Below, in pieces: positions 54,458 to 62,251 of a DNA stretch of 64,000 nucleotides. The notes below the pieces were generated by a model. That model was given only the letters and a program-made list of their open reading frames with translations, was not told the DNA's origin and searched no databases. The translations under genes and the position numbers were made by a program. Source of the stretch: Niabella sp. (GTDB taxonomy: Bacteria > Bacteroidota > Bacteroidia > Chitinophagales > Chitinophagaceae); NCBI GenBank assembly GCA_017744715.1, contig JAGIAT010000002.1:310001-374000 (forward strand). Direction: 5' to 3'. Each line of letters begins with the position of its first letter. Positions within the stretch are counted from its first letter, which is position 1.

Positions 54458-54808
54458 CTAAAACCCAAACCAATTATCTCTTTCAATGCCCACATACCAG
54501 CCGTCCTCCCGCTCTTCTACCGGGTAGGTTTTTAAAAAATAGCCTTCGCCCGTGGTATTACGGCCGGTCTCCAGGCTAAACTTATACCGGTGCACCGGGC
54601 AAACAATATCCCCCTGCACATTTACATAGCCCCCCGCCAGCGGAGCAGCTGCATGCGGGCATTTAGCCGCACAGGCAAAAAGCTTTTCGTTAAACCGCGC
54701 AATGCACAAATGCCTGCCGCCGATCTTTATTTCCGCCAGGTTCTCTTCATTAAAATTCAACTCATTCGGGTGCAGGGCAAGCAAGTGCCATTCCAGCTTT
54801 TTACTCAT
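54458..54808 (-). CDS. Rieske [2Fe-2S] protein
   Basis: A 116-residue ferredoxin-type Rieske protein. The cluster ligands are Cys50 and His52 (KCPHAAAPL) and Cys70 and His73 (VCPVHRYKF). No signal peptide is seen, so it is cytoplasmic and probably passes electrons to an oxygenase or reductase, in the style of NirD or BphA3. No partner enzyme is adjacent. It has six TGTTGCA-type sites upstream, so it may be tightly regulated. Confidence 0.9.
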   Translation of the reverse strand: MSKKLEWHLLALHPNELNFNEENLAEIKIGGRHLCIARFNEKLFACAAKCPHAAAPLAGGYVNVQGDIVCPVHRYKFSLETGRNTTGEGYFLKTYPVEEREDGWYVGIERDNWFGF

Positions 54809-54877
54809 TGTTCAAATGATTTCAGCACCAAAAATCAGCAATTTTTCCTTTCAGCGAATATTATGACCATTTTTGCT

Positions 54878-54970
54878 TGTTGCATTATTTATACTAACAG
54901 AAAATATTGCAACAAAACTGTTGCATAGTTATATGTTGCAATATTTTTTGCAACAAAAATAATTGCAACA
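54878..54970 (-). promoter_or_regulatory. Six TGTTGCA/TGCAACA sites upstream of the Rieske gene
   Basis: Within 93 bases there are six copies of the half-site: TGTTGCA at 54879, 54919 and 54934, and TGCAACA at 54908, 54949 and 54964. Some pair as direct and inverted neighbours. They lie 70-160 bases upstream of the Rieske ATG, the position of a promoter and operator. The binding protein is unknown. Confidence 0.55.
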
Positions 54971-55056
54971 GAATTAATGATATTTCAGCTACCGGTATGC
55001 TGCATTTCTTACCTCAGTATTTCGAAGGTTTACGCTGTTACTTTTTTGTAAAGGTC

Positions 55057-55860
55057 GTAGGCACGGCTTCCGGCGACAGGACGACTGGGGCGACAGGGAG
55101 TAATTATCAATTTTCCACGGTTGCTCATCAAGGCTATGTCCCCTCAGTCTGCCCGTTCCCTCAATGAAGAAGCATAAGTGGCCGTTCTGCAAAAGGGCCT
55201 TCGGCCCGGCGGGTATTTTTATAACTCCGGAATTTATTCCGGGAGACAGAAGATGCTACGGAGCAGGAGAGTGCCGTAGGCACGGCTTCCGGCGACTGGG
55301 GCAACAGGAGTAATTATCAATCTTCCGCAGCTGCTCATTCATCAAGGCTATGTCCCCTCAGTCTGCCCGTCCCCTCAATGAAGAAGCATAAGTGGCCATT
55401 CTGCAAAAAGGGCCTTCGGCCCGGCGTGATATTTACAATCCTGGAATTTATTCCGGGAGACAGAAGATGCTACGGAGCAGGAGAGTGCCGTAGGCACGGC
55501 TTCCGGCGACTGGGGCAACAGGAGTAATTATCAATCTTCCGCAGCTGCTCATTCATCAAGGCTATGTCCCCTCAGTCTGCCCGTCCCCTCAATGAAGAAG
55601 CATAAGTGGCCATTCTGAGAAAAGGGCCTTCGGCCCGGCGTGATATTTACAATCCTGGAATTTATTCCGGGAGATAGGGCACGAAACAGAGCGGTGAGTG
55701 CCGTAGGCACGGCCCATAGATATCTTCTTCCGTGAATTTTGTTTCTTTGATGAACCGAGCCTACGGCTCTCCACGTTTTATAGATGGTGCCGATCAACAA
55801 ACTGAAGTTTGTTGTTGAGAGATGACGCGAGGCGCTGCCTCTTACTGCTTTTTATAATAT
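55057..55860. repeat. Tandem array of hairpin-rich units, about 220 bases each
   Basis: Units begin at 55057, 55276, 55500 and 55703 with GTAGGCACGGCTTCCGGCGA (the last is shortened and changed). Each complete unit holds two perfect hairpins: GGGCCTTCGGCCC and CCGGAATTTATTCCGG, and a GTGCC-GTA-GGCAC stem at the junction. Short ORFs across it repeat with the units and are not genes. It fills the gap between the Rieske sites and the XRE gene. Confidence 0.88.
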
Positions 55861-55919
55861 CTGCTAATAGGTTGTGGTTCCGATATTGATTATATAAAAC
55901 AGACCAAATACACTGAATT

Positions 55920-56165
55920 TTAGTTGTTACTTAGTTTAAATCCCAGGATGTCCCTATCATTGAGTTTATAAGTTTCGGCTATTTCAATTAATGTGCTAAA
56001 GCGGATATCAACTTCTCCTTTTTCTATTTTGGCAAGTTTACTGTTATCCAATTTTGAAGAATAGGAAAAGTTTAATAGGTTTTTTTCTTGTAATACTTCT
56101 TCACGATGCTTTTTCAAATAAGCACCAAATGCCTGCTGTACTGTGGGTTTTACTTTTCTTGCCAT
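55920..56165 (-). CDS. XRE-family helix-turn-helix regulator
   Basis: An 81-residue DNA-binding protein of the Xre/Cro type: FGAYLKKHREEVL, SSKLDNSKLAKIEKGEVDIRFSTLIEIAETYKL. The start at 56165 (MARKVKPTVQ) is chosen because the upstream Met at 56243 would read across the operator. A perfect palindrome lies 32 bases before the start, so it probably represses itself. It diverges from the putative toxin gene to the right and may regulate it too. Confidence 0.85.
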   Translation of the reverse strand: MARKVKPTVQQAFGAYLKKHREEVLQEKNLLNFSYSSKLDNSKLAKIEKGEVDIRFSTLIEIAETYKLNDRDILGFKLSNN

Positions 56166-56196
56166 ACCTAAAATTCTTAATAGAATAAAAAAATAT

Positions 56197-56214
56197 TTGG
56201 TCGTATTCGACCAA
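56197..56214. promoter_or_regulatory. Operator-like palindrome of the XRE gene
   Basis: TTGGTCGTATTCGACCAA has perfect 7-base arms around TATT. It lies 32 bases upstream of the XRE start, between the divergent XRE and toxin-like genes, and is the best candidate for the regulator's own site. Confidence 0.65.
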
Positions 56215-56265
56215 TACAGTACTTTAGTGGTAGAATTAGTCAAAAAGCTATTTCACTGAGTCTTT

Positions 56266-56376
56266 CTAGCGAAACGTAGGAAATTTCAATTAGTACAAAG
56301 ACGATAAGTGAAAGGCTCGTACTTTTATGGTGCGGGCCCTCTTATCTGTACTATGGGTCTCCTACGACCTCGCTAG
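56266..56376 (+). ncRNA. Candidate nested structured RNA
   Basis: The outer arms CTAGCGA (56266-56272) and TCGCTAG (56370-56376) pair, followed inward by CGTAGGA (56275-56281) with TCCTACG (56360-56366), then AGTACA (56292-56297) with TGTACT (56347-56352) and GATAAG (56303-56308) with CTTATC (56341-56346). Four stacked helices in 111 bases are unlikely by chance. It sits in the 5' region of the toxin-like gene. A second short hairpin, CTCATCT/AGATGAG (56420-56441), lies just before its ATG. Either could be a leader RNA or DNA cruciform. Confidence 0.5.
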
Positions 56377-56447
56377 TTGGTAAGTTGGGCTTCGCACTTT
56401 TTTACCTGCTTATCAAAGACTCATCTAACATAAAAGATGAGCAAATT

Positions 56448-56918
56448 ATGAACAACGCCGTTGCTACACCCGCACCAAACACCAACCCCTATTTTAATGA
56501 AGCCCAATGGCTGCAGGTACTGTTTCTATTGGTAGATACGCAAGCCTGGCTGCAACAGTTGCAGGAGGAGCTTATTTGGCAATTGCCGGTTAAAAACCGT
56601 AAAAAGCTATTGCGTAAAAGCTGGTACCTGAGCGTCAAAGCACTGGCGCATATTTTGGAGCGACATTATTATAAGGTACCGCGCCACCCCTTGGCCAGTA
56701 AGTTTACCTTACCCATACCCGCTATTGCCACCGCCATAAGGGATGCCCACCTGCAGCCACCCGCGCCGGTGCCGGATAGCGAACTGCTGCAACGGGTATG
56801 GGATACGGGCGCGCCCGTTGGCTATGATACCACCGGCCGCACAGTAACTGTACTTACCGTTATTGCTGATGCAACGGGGGAGATTATTACGGCCTTCCCG
56901 GGAATCATAGACCTGTGA
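56448..56918 (+). CDS. Putative EndoU/BECR-fold RNase toxin-like protein
   Basis: A 156-residue protein with no signal peptide. Its C-terminal 95 residues read like the end of bacterial EndoU or CdiA-type RNase domains: AHILERHYY (His68, His73), SKFTLPIPAIATAIRDA, VGYDTTGRTVTVLTVIAD, and the final GEIITAFPG. The N-terminal 60 residues are helical and may be a remnant of a larger polymorphic toxin or an adaptor. The start at 56448 is chosen since it lies after the hairpins. The family call is by pattern only. An XRE gene and a two-repeat protein are its neighbours. Confidence 0.5.
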   Translation: MNNAVATPAPNTNPYFNEAQWLQVLFLLVDTQAWLQQLQEELIWQLPVKNRKKLLRKSWYLSVKALAHILERHYYKVPRHPLASKFTLPIPAIATAIRDAHLQPPAPVPDSELLQRVWDTGAPVGYDTTGRTVTVLTVIADATGEIITAFPGIIDL

Positions 56919-57560
56919 GGTTTGCAAGACGCCGGCCTTACAGAGATGCCTCGGCTCCGTTGCACTGCGCTCGGCATGACGGAAGCGTGATAGTTGACCG
57001 TTATCCTGGTCGCATGACGTAAACCTTGTTCCGTCACCCTGAGCGCAACGTAGTGGAGCCGAAGGGTCTCACGGATATCGAGCTGTTCGGTATTACGGAG
57101 ATGCCTCGGCTACTCCCGCTATCGCGGGATCCGCTCGGCATGACGAAAGTGTAATTTACTAATCTGGCGATGGTCTCCTGACCAGTGCTTTGACGTTACT
57201 TATTTGGCAGAACGAGTGACGAGTGCGCACAGGCCGCAGGCCTGCGCAAGAGCAGAACCATAAACCTGAGCGATTTGCAAGGCTCCGGCCTTACAGAGAT
57301 GCCTCGGCTCCGTTACACTGCGCTCGGCATGACAGAAGCGTGATGGTTGACCGTTATAATCTGGCGCTGGTCTCCTGACCAGTGCTTTGACGTTACTTAT
57401 TTGGCGGAACGAGTGACGGGTGTACACAGGCCGGAGGCCTGCGCAAGAAGCAGAACCATAAACCTGAGCGATTTGCAAGATCGCCGACCTTACAGAGATG
57501 CCTCGGCTACACGTTGTTTCGCCCGGCACAACGAAAGTGCAATTAACCATAAAAAACAAA
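56900..57560 (+). repeat. Repeat block beginning at the toxin-like gene's last codons
   Basis: The unit ACCATAAACCTGAGCGATTT (57258, 57455) matches the end of the toxin-like gene (about 56905), then GCCGGCCTTACAGAGATGCC, GCGCTCGGCATGAC and a hairpin CAGGCCGGAGGCCTG. Other parts (GATGCCTCGG, GGTCTCCTGACCAGTGC) are related to the REP hairpins around the transposase. The block fills the gap of about 650 bases before the next gene; no other gene is seen in it. Confidence 0.75.
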
Positions 57561-57564
57561 ACAT

Positions 57565-58191
57565 ATGAAAACCCTTCCGACAACCGATCCTTTTCAAACA
57601 GAATGCTGGAGCCTGGAAAAAACCATTAACCCCTACCGGGTGTTTGTGCGTTGCTTTATCGATGCCGGTGACCTGCATAAGCTGCGTAAACTATTGCTGC
57701 ATGTATTTCTTTTTATACATCCCTTCAGGCCGCAGCACAAAGAACGATTTTATGATGTGCACCTCGCATTTATGGCCATTAACTCGGTTATTGAAGCGGC
57801 GCACTATCTCTGTAATTCTGCCGAAAAGCAGGATACAACAGCAACGCCTTCCATCCCCAACAGCTTGCTTAAAAACGATATGCCTGTGGAAGACCGCAGC
57901 TTTATTTCTTATTTTATTTCCTTGGATGAGTATTTAGATCCCTTTAAGGTATTCCGGGCGTTTTTTGAATACCAATCGCGCGGGGATTGGAGATCTAACC
58001 TGCATGAGATCCTTTATTATTGCATGACGGATGCCTCCATTGAAGTGGAAATGGACCTGTTTTCCTTATGGCTGCACCTTACCAAACTGCTGGAAGCCGC
58101 ATACATTACAGTACAACGCAGAACCTGTTTTTTAAAAAAACATCGTTTTATAGGGATACCGCACCTTGTACAATTCTTTCACTTTATTTAA
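57565..58191 (+). CDS. Two-repeat helical protein of unknown function
   Basis: A 208-residue protein with an internal duplication: residues 17-82 (LEKTINPYRVF to IEAAHYL) and 120-181 (LDEYLDPFKVF to LEAAYI) share the pattern L-x-x-x-x-[ND]-P-[YF]-[RK]-V-F and a closing [IL]-E-A-A. It looks all-helical and cytoplasmic. I do not recognise a named family. Its position two genes after a putative toxin makes an immunity or antitoxin role possible. The final 20 residues overlap the antisense end of hflX, so its natural 3' end may have been lost. Confidence 0.6.
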   Translation: MKTLPTTDPFQTECWSLEKTINPYRVFVRCFIDAGDLHKLRKLLLHVFLFIHPFRPQHKERFYDVHLAFMAINSVIEAAHYLCNSAEKQDTTATPSIPNSLLKNDMPVEDRSFISYFISLDEYLDPFKVFRAFFEYQSRGDWRSNLHEILYYCMTDASIEVEMDLFSLWLHLTKLLEAAYITVQRRTCFLKKHRFIGIPHLVQFFHFI

Positions 58192-59319
58192 GATGGTGGC
58201 GCGCAAACCTTCTACATTCCGCCTTTCGGTGGCGGCTACAAATACAGCATTGCCACCGGTTTCGTGGTTCCAGCGGTCGTACAGGTCTTGCAGAATCTCC
58301 TTCTTGGTGTCTTCACCCAGCCATTCATCAAAGGTCTGTTGTTCATACAGATCCATTTTATTAAACACAGTAATAATGGGTTTGTCAAACGCCTTCAGCT
58401 CCTGCAGGGTTTTATTCACCACCGCCATCTGGTCTTCGTATTGCGGGTGCGATATATCGATTACGTGAATCAATATATCCGCCTCGCGTACCTCATCCAG
58501 TGTGCTTTTAAAACTTTCAATAAGGTGGTGGGGCAGCTTGCGAATGAAGCCTACCGTATCGCTCAGCAGGAAAGGTGTATTATCAAAAACCACTTTGCTG
58601 GTAGTGGTATCCAGGGTGGCAAATAATTTATTTTCAGCAAACACATCGCGTTTGCTGAGCAGGTTCATAATCGTGCTCTTTCCTACGTTGGTATACCCCA
58701 CCAATGCCACACGAATAAACTCACCGCGGTTCTTGCGCTGCGTTGCAGACTGTTTATCGATTTCTTTCAGACGGTTTCGCAGTAAGGAAATCTTTTCCCG
58801 CACAATACGCCGGTCCGTTTCAATTTCCGTTTCCCCCGGTCCGCGTGTACCGATACCACCCCCCAGCCGTTCGAGGTGTTTCCACATCCCGCGCAGGCGG
58901 GGCAATATATACTGATACTGGGCCAGCTCCACCTGGGCCTTGGCTTCGGCCGTTTTGGCTCTGCGGGCAAAAATATCCAGGATGAGGTCCGACCGGTCGA
59001 TGGTCTTTACGCCAATGGCGGTTGTAATATTATTGATCTGGGCACCGGAAAGCTCGTCATCAAAAATGACCAGGTTCACCTGATGCGCCATCGCATACTG
59101 GCGTATTTCTTCCAGCTTTCCTTTGCCCACAAAGGTGCGGGAATCCGGGTGCTGCAATTTCTGGATAAACCGTTTTTTGGTTTCGGCACCTGCCGTTTCG
59201 GCCAGAAAGGCCAGTTCGTCCAGGTATTCTACCACCTGTTGCTCCGTCTGGTCCTTGGTTACCACTCCAACGATCACGGCCGTTTCCGTTCCTTGTATGA
59301 TGTTCTTTTTATCAAGCAT
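58132..59319 (-). CDS. hflX: GTPase HflX
   Basis: A 395-residue ribosome-splitting GTPase. The N-terminal HflX domain carries DSRTFVGKGKLEEI and DDELSGAQINNI, followed by the Gly-rich hinge GGGIGTRGPGETEIETDRR. The GTPase motifs are G1 GYTNVGKST, G3 DTVGFIRKLP and G4 NKMD. It rescues stalled ribosomes under stress. Its last 60 bases overlap the convergent gene on the other strand. The stretch upstream (59320-59385) is short and unremarkable. Confidence 0.96.
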   Translation of the reverse strand: MLDKKNIIQGTETAVIVGVVTKDQTEQQVVEYLDELAFLAETAGAETKKRFIQKLQHPDSRTFVGKGKLEEIRQYAMAHQVNLVIFDDELSGAQINNITTAIGVKTIDRSDLILDIFARRAKTAEAKAQVELAQYQYILPRLRGMWKHLERLGGGIGTRGPGETEIETDRRIVREKISLLRNRLKEIDKQSATQRKNRGEFIRVALVGYTNVGKSTIMNLLSKRDVFAENKLFATLDTTTSKVVFDNTPFLLSDTVGFIRKLPHHLIESFKSTLDEVREADILIHVIDISHPQYEDQMAVVNKTLQELKAFDKPIITVFNKMDLYEQQTFDEWLGEDTKKEILQDLYDRWNHETGGNAVFVAATERRNVEGLRATILNKVKELYKVRYPYKTMFF

Positions 59320-59398
59320 GAATGGACAAAGTTACAAAGGCTTTGGCAGATGACATAAATTAAAGGATGCGCAGAAAAGCGTTTATTAAATTTGCGGA

Positions 59399-60230
59399 CA
59401 TCCGTGTAATCCGTGAGAAAAATTTACCACTGACCGGCGAGAAGCAGTTTCCAAATCGGGATAAGGAATGTACTCACAGATGGCACAGATTTGCACAGAA
59501 GCCTTAACAGATATTCGCCAATCTGTGGGCATCCGTGTAATCTGTGAGAAAAAATTTACCGTTGACCGGCGAGAAGCAGCTTCCAAATCGGCATAAGGAA
59601 TGTACTCACAGATGACACAGATTTGCACAGAAGCCCTTAACAGACATTCGCTAATCTGTAAAACCACTAAAAAGCGCCAATTAAATCTGTGAGCATCCGT
59701 GTAATCCGTGAGAAAAAACTACCGCTGACCGACAAGAAGCTGCTTCCAAATTGACATAATGAACGCACTCACAGATGGCACAGATTTGCACAGAAGCCTT
59801 AACAGACATTCGCTATCTGTAAAACCACTAAAAGCGCCAATTAAATCTGTGGACATCCGTGTAATCCGTGAGAAAAAATTTACCGCTGACCGGCGAGAAG
59901 CAGCTTCCAAATCAGCATAAGGAATGCACTCACAGATGGCACAGATTTGCACAGAAACCTTAACAGACATTCGCTAATCTGTAAAACCACTAAAAGCGGC
60001 AATTAAATCTGTGGGCATCCGTGTAATCCGTGAGAAAAATTTACCGCTGACCGGCGAGAAGCAGTTTCCTAATCGGGATAAGGAATGCCCTCACAGATGG
60101 CACAGATTTGCACAGAAACCTTAACAGACATTCGCTAATCTGTAAAACCACTAAAAGCGCCAATTAAATCTGTGAGCATCCGTGTAATCTGTGAGAAAAA
60201 CTACCGCTGGCTGGCGATGAGTAGGTTCAG
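59399..60230 (-). repeat. Tandem array carrying copies of the ald 3' end
   Basis: CATCCGTGTAATCCGTGAG-like starts lie at 59399, 59530, 59694, 59854, 60016 and 60177, a period of about 160 bases (131 for the first). Each unit then has TTACCGCTGACCGGCGAGAA, which matches the last dozen codons and stop of ald on the minus strand, and further on ACAGATGGCACAGATTTGCA. The last unit is the true gene end. Small ORFs across the array repeat with it and are not genes. Confidence 0.9.
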
Positions 60231-61415
60231 ATCGGTATACCGCAGATCAAACCGCTGACTTAAATAAAAATTGGTAAGGTATCCCTTAAACAGATAGATG
60301 CCGTTGCGCAAATGAAGCTGGTGCCATACCAGCCGCTCAATACCGCCCTCATCGCCGGCCTCCACCAAAAGGGGTGCCAGCACATTGCTGATGGCCTGGG
60401 AAGCGGTACGGGCAAAACCGGAGGGAATATTGGGTACGCAATAATGTATGACCCCGTATTTGATAAAGATCGGACTTTCATGGGAGGTCACCTCCGAGGT
60501 TTCAAAACAGCCGCCCCGGTCGATGGTAGCATCGATAACCACCGAACCCTGGCGCATGCCGCTCACCATCTCCTCCGTAACCACCAGCGGACTGCGGCCC
60601 GATTCATTGGCCAGCGCCCCCACAGCCACCTCACAGGTTTTTAATTGCTTGGCCAGCAGCTTGGGCTCCAGTACGGAGGTCCACAACCGGTGGCCGATGG
60701 CATTTTCCAGTCGCTTTAAGCGGGAAATGTTACTATCAAATAATTTAACGGACGCCCCCAGTGCCAATGCCGCCCGGGCTGCATACTCACCCACAATCCC
60801 CGCTCCTATGATCACTACCTTGGTGGGCGCAATACCGGTAATACCGCCCAGCAATACGCCTTTTCCATGATTGGCCGATCCCAGGTACTGGGCAGCGATC
60901 AGCATCACGGCGCTGCCGGCGATCTCGCTCATGCTGCGCACAATGGGATAAGAATCGCTGTCGTCCTTGAGGTTTTCAAAGGAGAGAGCCGTTACCTTTT
61001 TCTGCATCATGGCGTGCAATACTTCGCGGCGCAGCACGGAAAGGTGCAGGGGCGAAATGATGATCTGGTTGTATTGCAGCAACGGGAGATCTTCTTCTAC
61101 CACCGGGGCGCTTTTTACCAGGATGGGCGCTTTAAAAACGTCCTCCCTCGAATAAACGATCTTGGCCCCCGCCTCGCTGTATTCCGCATCCCTGAAATGC
61201 GCTGCATCCCCGGCATTGTGTTCTACCATCACCGAATGGCCGTTGGCAATCAGCACCGCCACGGCATCAGGCGTCAGCGACACCCGGTTTTCCTGAAAAG
61301 CAATTTCCTTGGGTATGCCGATGGTCATGCCCCCGCCCTTTACACGTATATCCAATGTTTCCTCCTGCGTTTCATAACTGAAGGAGGTGCTCACGATGGT
61401 TTTTATCTTACTCAT
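60201..61415 (-). CDS. ald: Alanine dehydrogenase
   Basis: A 404-residue NAD-dependent dehydrogenase that interconverts alanine and pyruvate plus ammonia. The N-terminal substrate domain (GIPKEIAFQENRVSLTPDAV) and the nucleotide loop VVIIGAGIVGEYAARAAL are clear, with ALSFENLKDD and the C-terminal VPNIPSGFARTASQAISN. About 30 extra residues precede the usual start, and an internal Met (MTIGIPKEI) is an alternative. The 3' end is copied six-fold downstream. Confidence 0.93.
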   Translation of the reverse strand: MSKIKTIVSTSFSYETQEETLDIRVKGGGMTIGIPKEIAFQENRVSLTPDAVAVLIANGHSVMVEHNAGDAAHFRDAEYSEAGAKIVYSREDVFKAPILVKSAPVVEEDLPLLQYNQIIISPLHLSVLRREVLHAMMQKKVTALSFENLKDDSDSYPIVRSMSEIAGSAVMLIAAQYLGSANHGKGVLLGGITGIAPTKVVIIGAGIVGEYAARAALALGASVKLFDSNISRLKRLENAIGHRLWTSVLEPKLLAKQLKTCEVAVGALANESGRSPLVVTEEMVSGMRQGSVVIDATIDRGGCFETSEVTSHESPIFIKYGVIHYCVPNIPSGFARTASQAISNVLAPLLVEAGDEGGIERLVWHQLHLRNGIYLFKGYLTNFYLSQRFDLRYTDLNLLIASQR

Positions 61416-61490
61416 AAAAGAAGCGGCCGGAAAAAATAACTTTTAGCAAAAGGTTTAAGTTGTATGATATGGTTTAAGCCGTAAAATTAC

Positions 61491-61916
61491 TTATTTTTTT
61501 AGTATCTCTATTTCCCGCCGCTCTTCGTCGAGCACGCTTAAGGATACGTACAGGGTATTTTCAGGGAAAAGCTCGGGCGCTTTTTCCGGCCATTCAACAA
61601 AACAATAATGGCCGCTGTACAGGCAATCTTCCACACCCGCCCGAACAGCTTCCTCCTCATCCTGTAAGCGGTACAGGTCTATATGATACACGGAAGCGGG
61701 TTGCCCGTTTTCCGTAAACCGGTATTCGTTAATGATGGAAAAAGTTGGACTGCTCACCACATCCTCTACCTGCAGTATCTGGCAGATGGTATAAATCAGC
61801 GTGGTTTTTCCCGCGCCCATTTGTCCGTAAAATGCGATGTTTTTTTTATCACCGGCCGCTTGCAGCAACCATTCGGCAACCGGTATGATCTCGTTGAGCG
61901 AAAACACTTTTTTCAT
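61491..61916 (-). CDS. tsaE: tRNA threonylcarbamoyladenosine biosynthesis ATPase TsaE
   Basis: A 141-residue P-loop ATPase (GQMGAGKTT, residues 31-39) needed for the t6A modification of tRNAs reading ANN codons. SSPTFSIINEYRF and VYHIDLYRL are family motifs, as is the late CFVEWPEKAPELFP. Length is standard. It lies upstream of ald by 75 bases on the same strand and could be co-transcribed. Confidence 0.95.
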   Translation of the reverse strand: MKKVFSLNEIIPVAEWLLQAAGDKKNIAFYGQMGAGKTTLIYTICQILQVEDVVSSPTFSIINEYRFTENGQPASVYHIDLYRLQDEEEAVRAGVEDCLYSGHYCFVEWPEKAPELFPENTLYVSLSVLDEERREIEILKK

Positions 61917-62186
61917 GCTGCAAAGATAAGACGGCGGTTCGATTTGCGTGATAGCTCCGGCGTTACATAAGACAGATGTGTAAAGATCAGGGATAAAGCC
62001 GTTCCCTTATCCGTTTGGTCACAATTCGAAATGACACCACAAATGACGCTTTACAGCCACAGATTCGCTGATTAAAGAACAAATCCATCTGCGCATCTGC
62101 GGCTAAAAATCCACATTTTACAATAAACCCATACCAATTTTATTATAAGTCAAGACCAATGCCAACCCATCTGCGCATCTGTGGCC
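61917..62186. other. Intergenic region with dispersed repeat
   Basis: The gap holds ATTCGCTGATTAAAGAAC followed by ATCTGCGCATCTGCGGC (about 62050-62103), and a shorter ATCTGCGCATCTGTGGC near 62168. Both relate to the unit found in the TetR tail array. No gene is seen. Confidence 0.7.
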
Positions 62187-62223
62187 AAAAACAAAAAAGG
62201 TTGCCGATATGCACCGGCAACCT
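62187..62223 (-). terminator. Terminator after the barrel gene
   Basis: On the minus strand AGGTTGCCGGTGC pairs with the later CGGCAACCT (62198-62223) and is followed by a T-rich tract (62197-62187). It lies about 30 bases past the stop of the leftward gene. Confidence 0.9.
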
Positions 62224-62251
62224 CTACCTATTCAACCAACAAAACTAAGCA

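Noticed and set aside
55549..55800. Small ORFs in the 55 kb array
   Set aside because: They recur once per repeat unit and follow the repeat, with no independent coding signal.
56260..56380. Hammerhead ribozyme, because CTGA and GAAAC occur near stacked stems
   Set aside because: The conserved CUGAnGA core is absent (it reads CTGAGTC) and the stems do not join in the required three-way order.
57200..57583. A 127-codon leftward ORF
   Set aside because: It spans the repeat block and owes its length to repeated units; the composition is not protein-like.
56266..58191. Retron or diversity-generating retroelement, suggested by the structured RNA and small accessory-like genes
   Set aside because: There is no reverse transcriptase in the window and no template/variable repeat pair.
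59386..59970. Leftward ORFs of 80-90 codons in the ald array
   Set aside because: They are made of repeat units and contain ald-tail copies in various frames.
59399..60200. Possible CRISPR array
   Set aside because: The units are about 160 bases long and similar over their whole length, with no short repeat plus unique spacer pattern and no cas genes.
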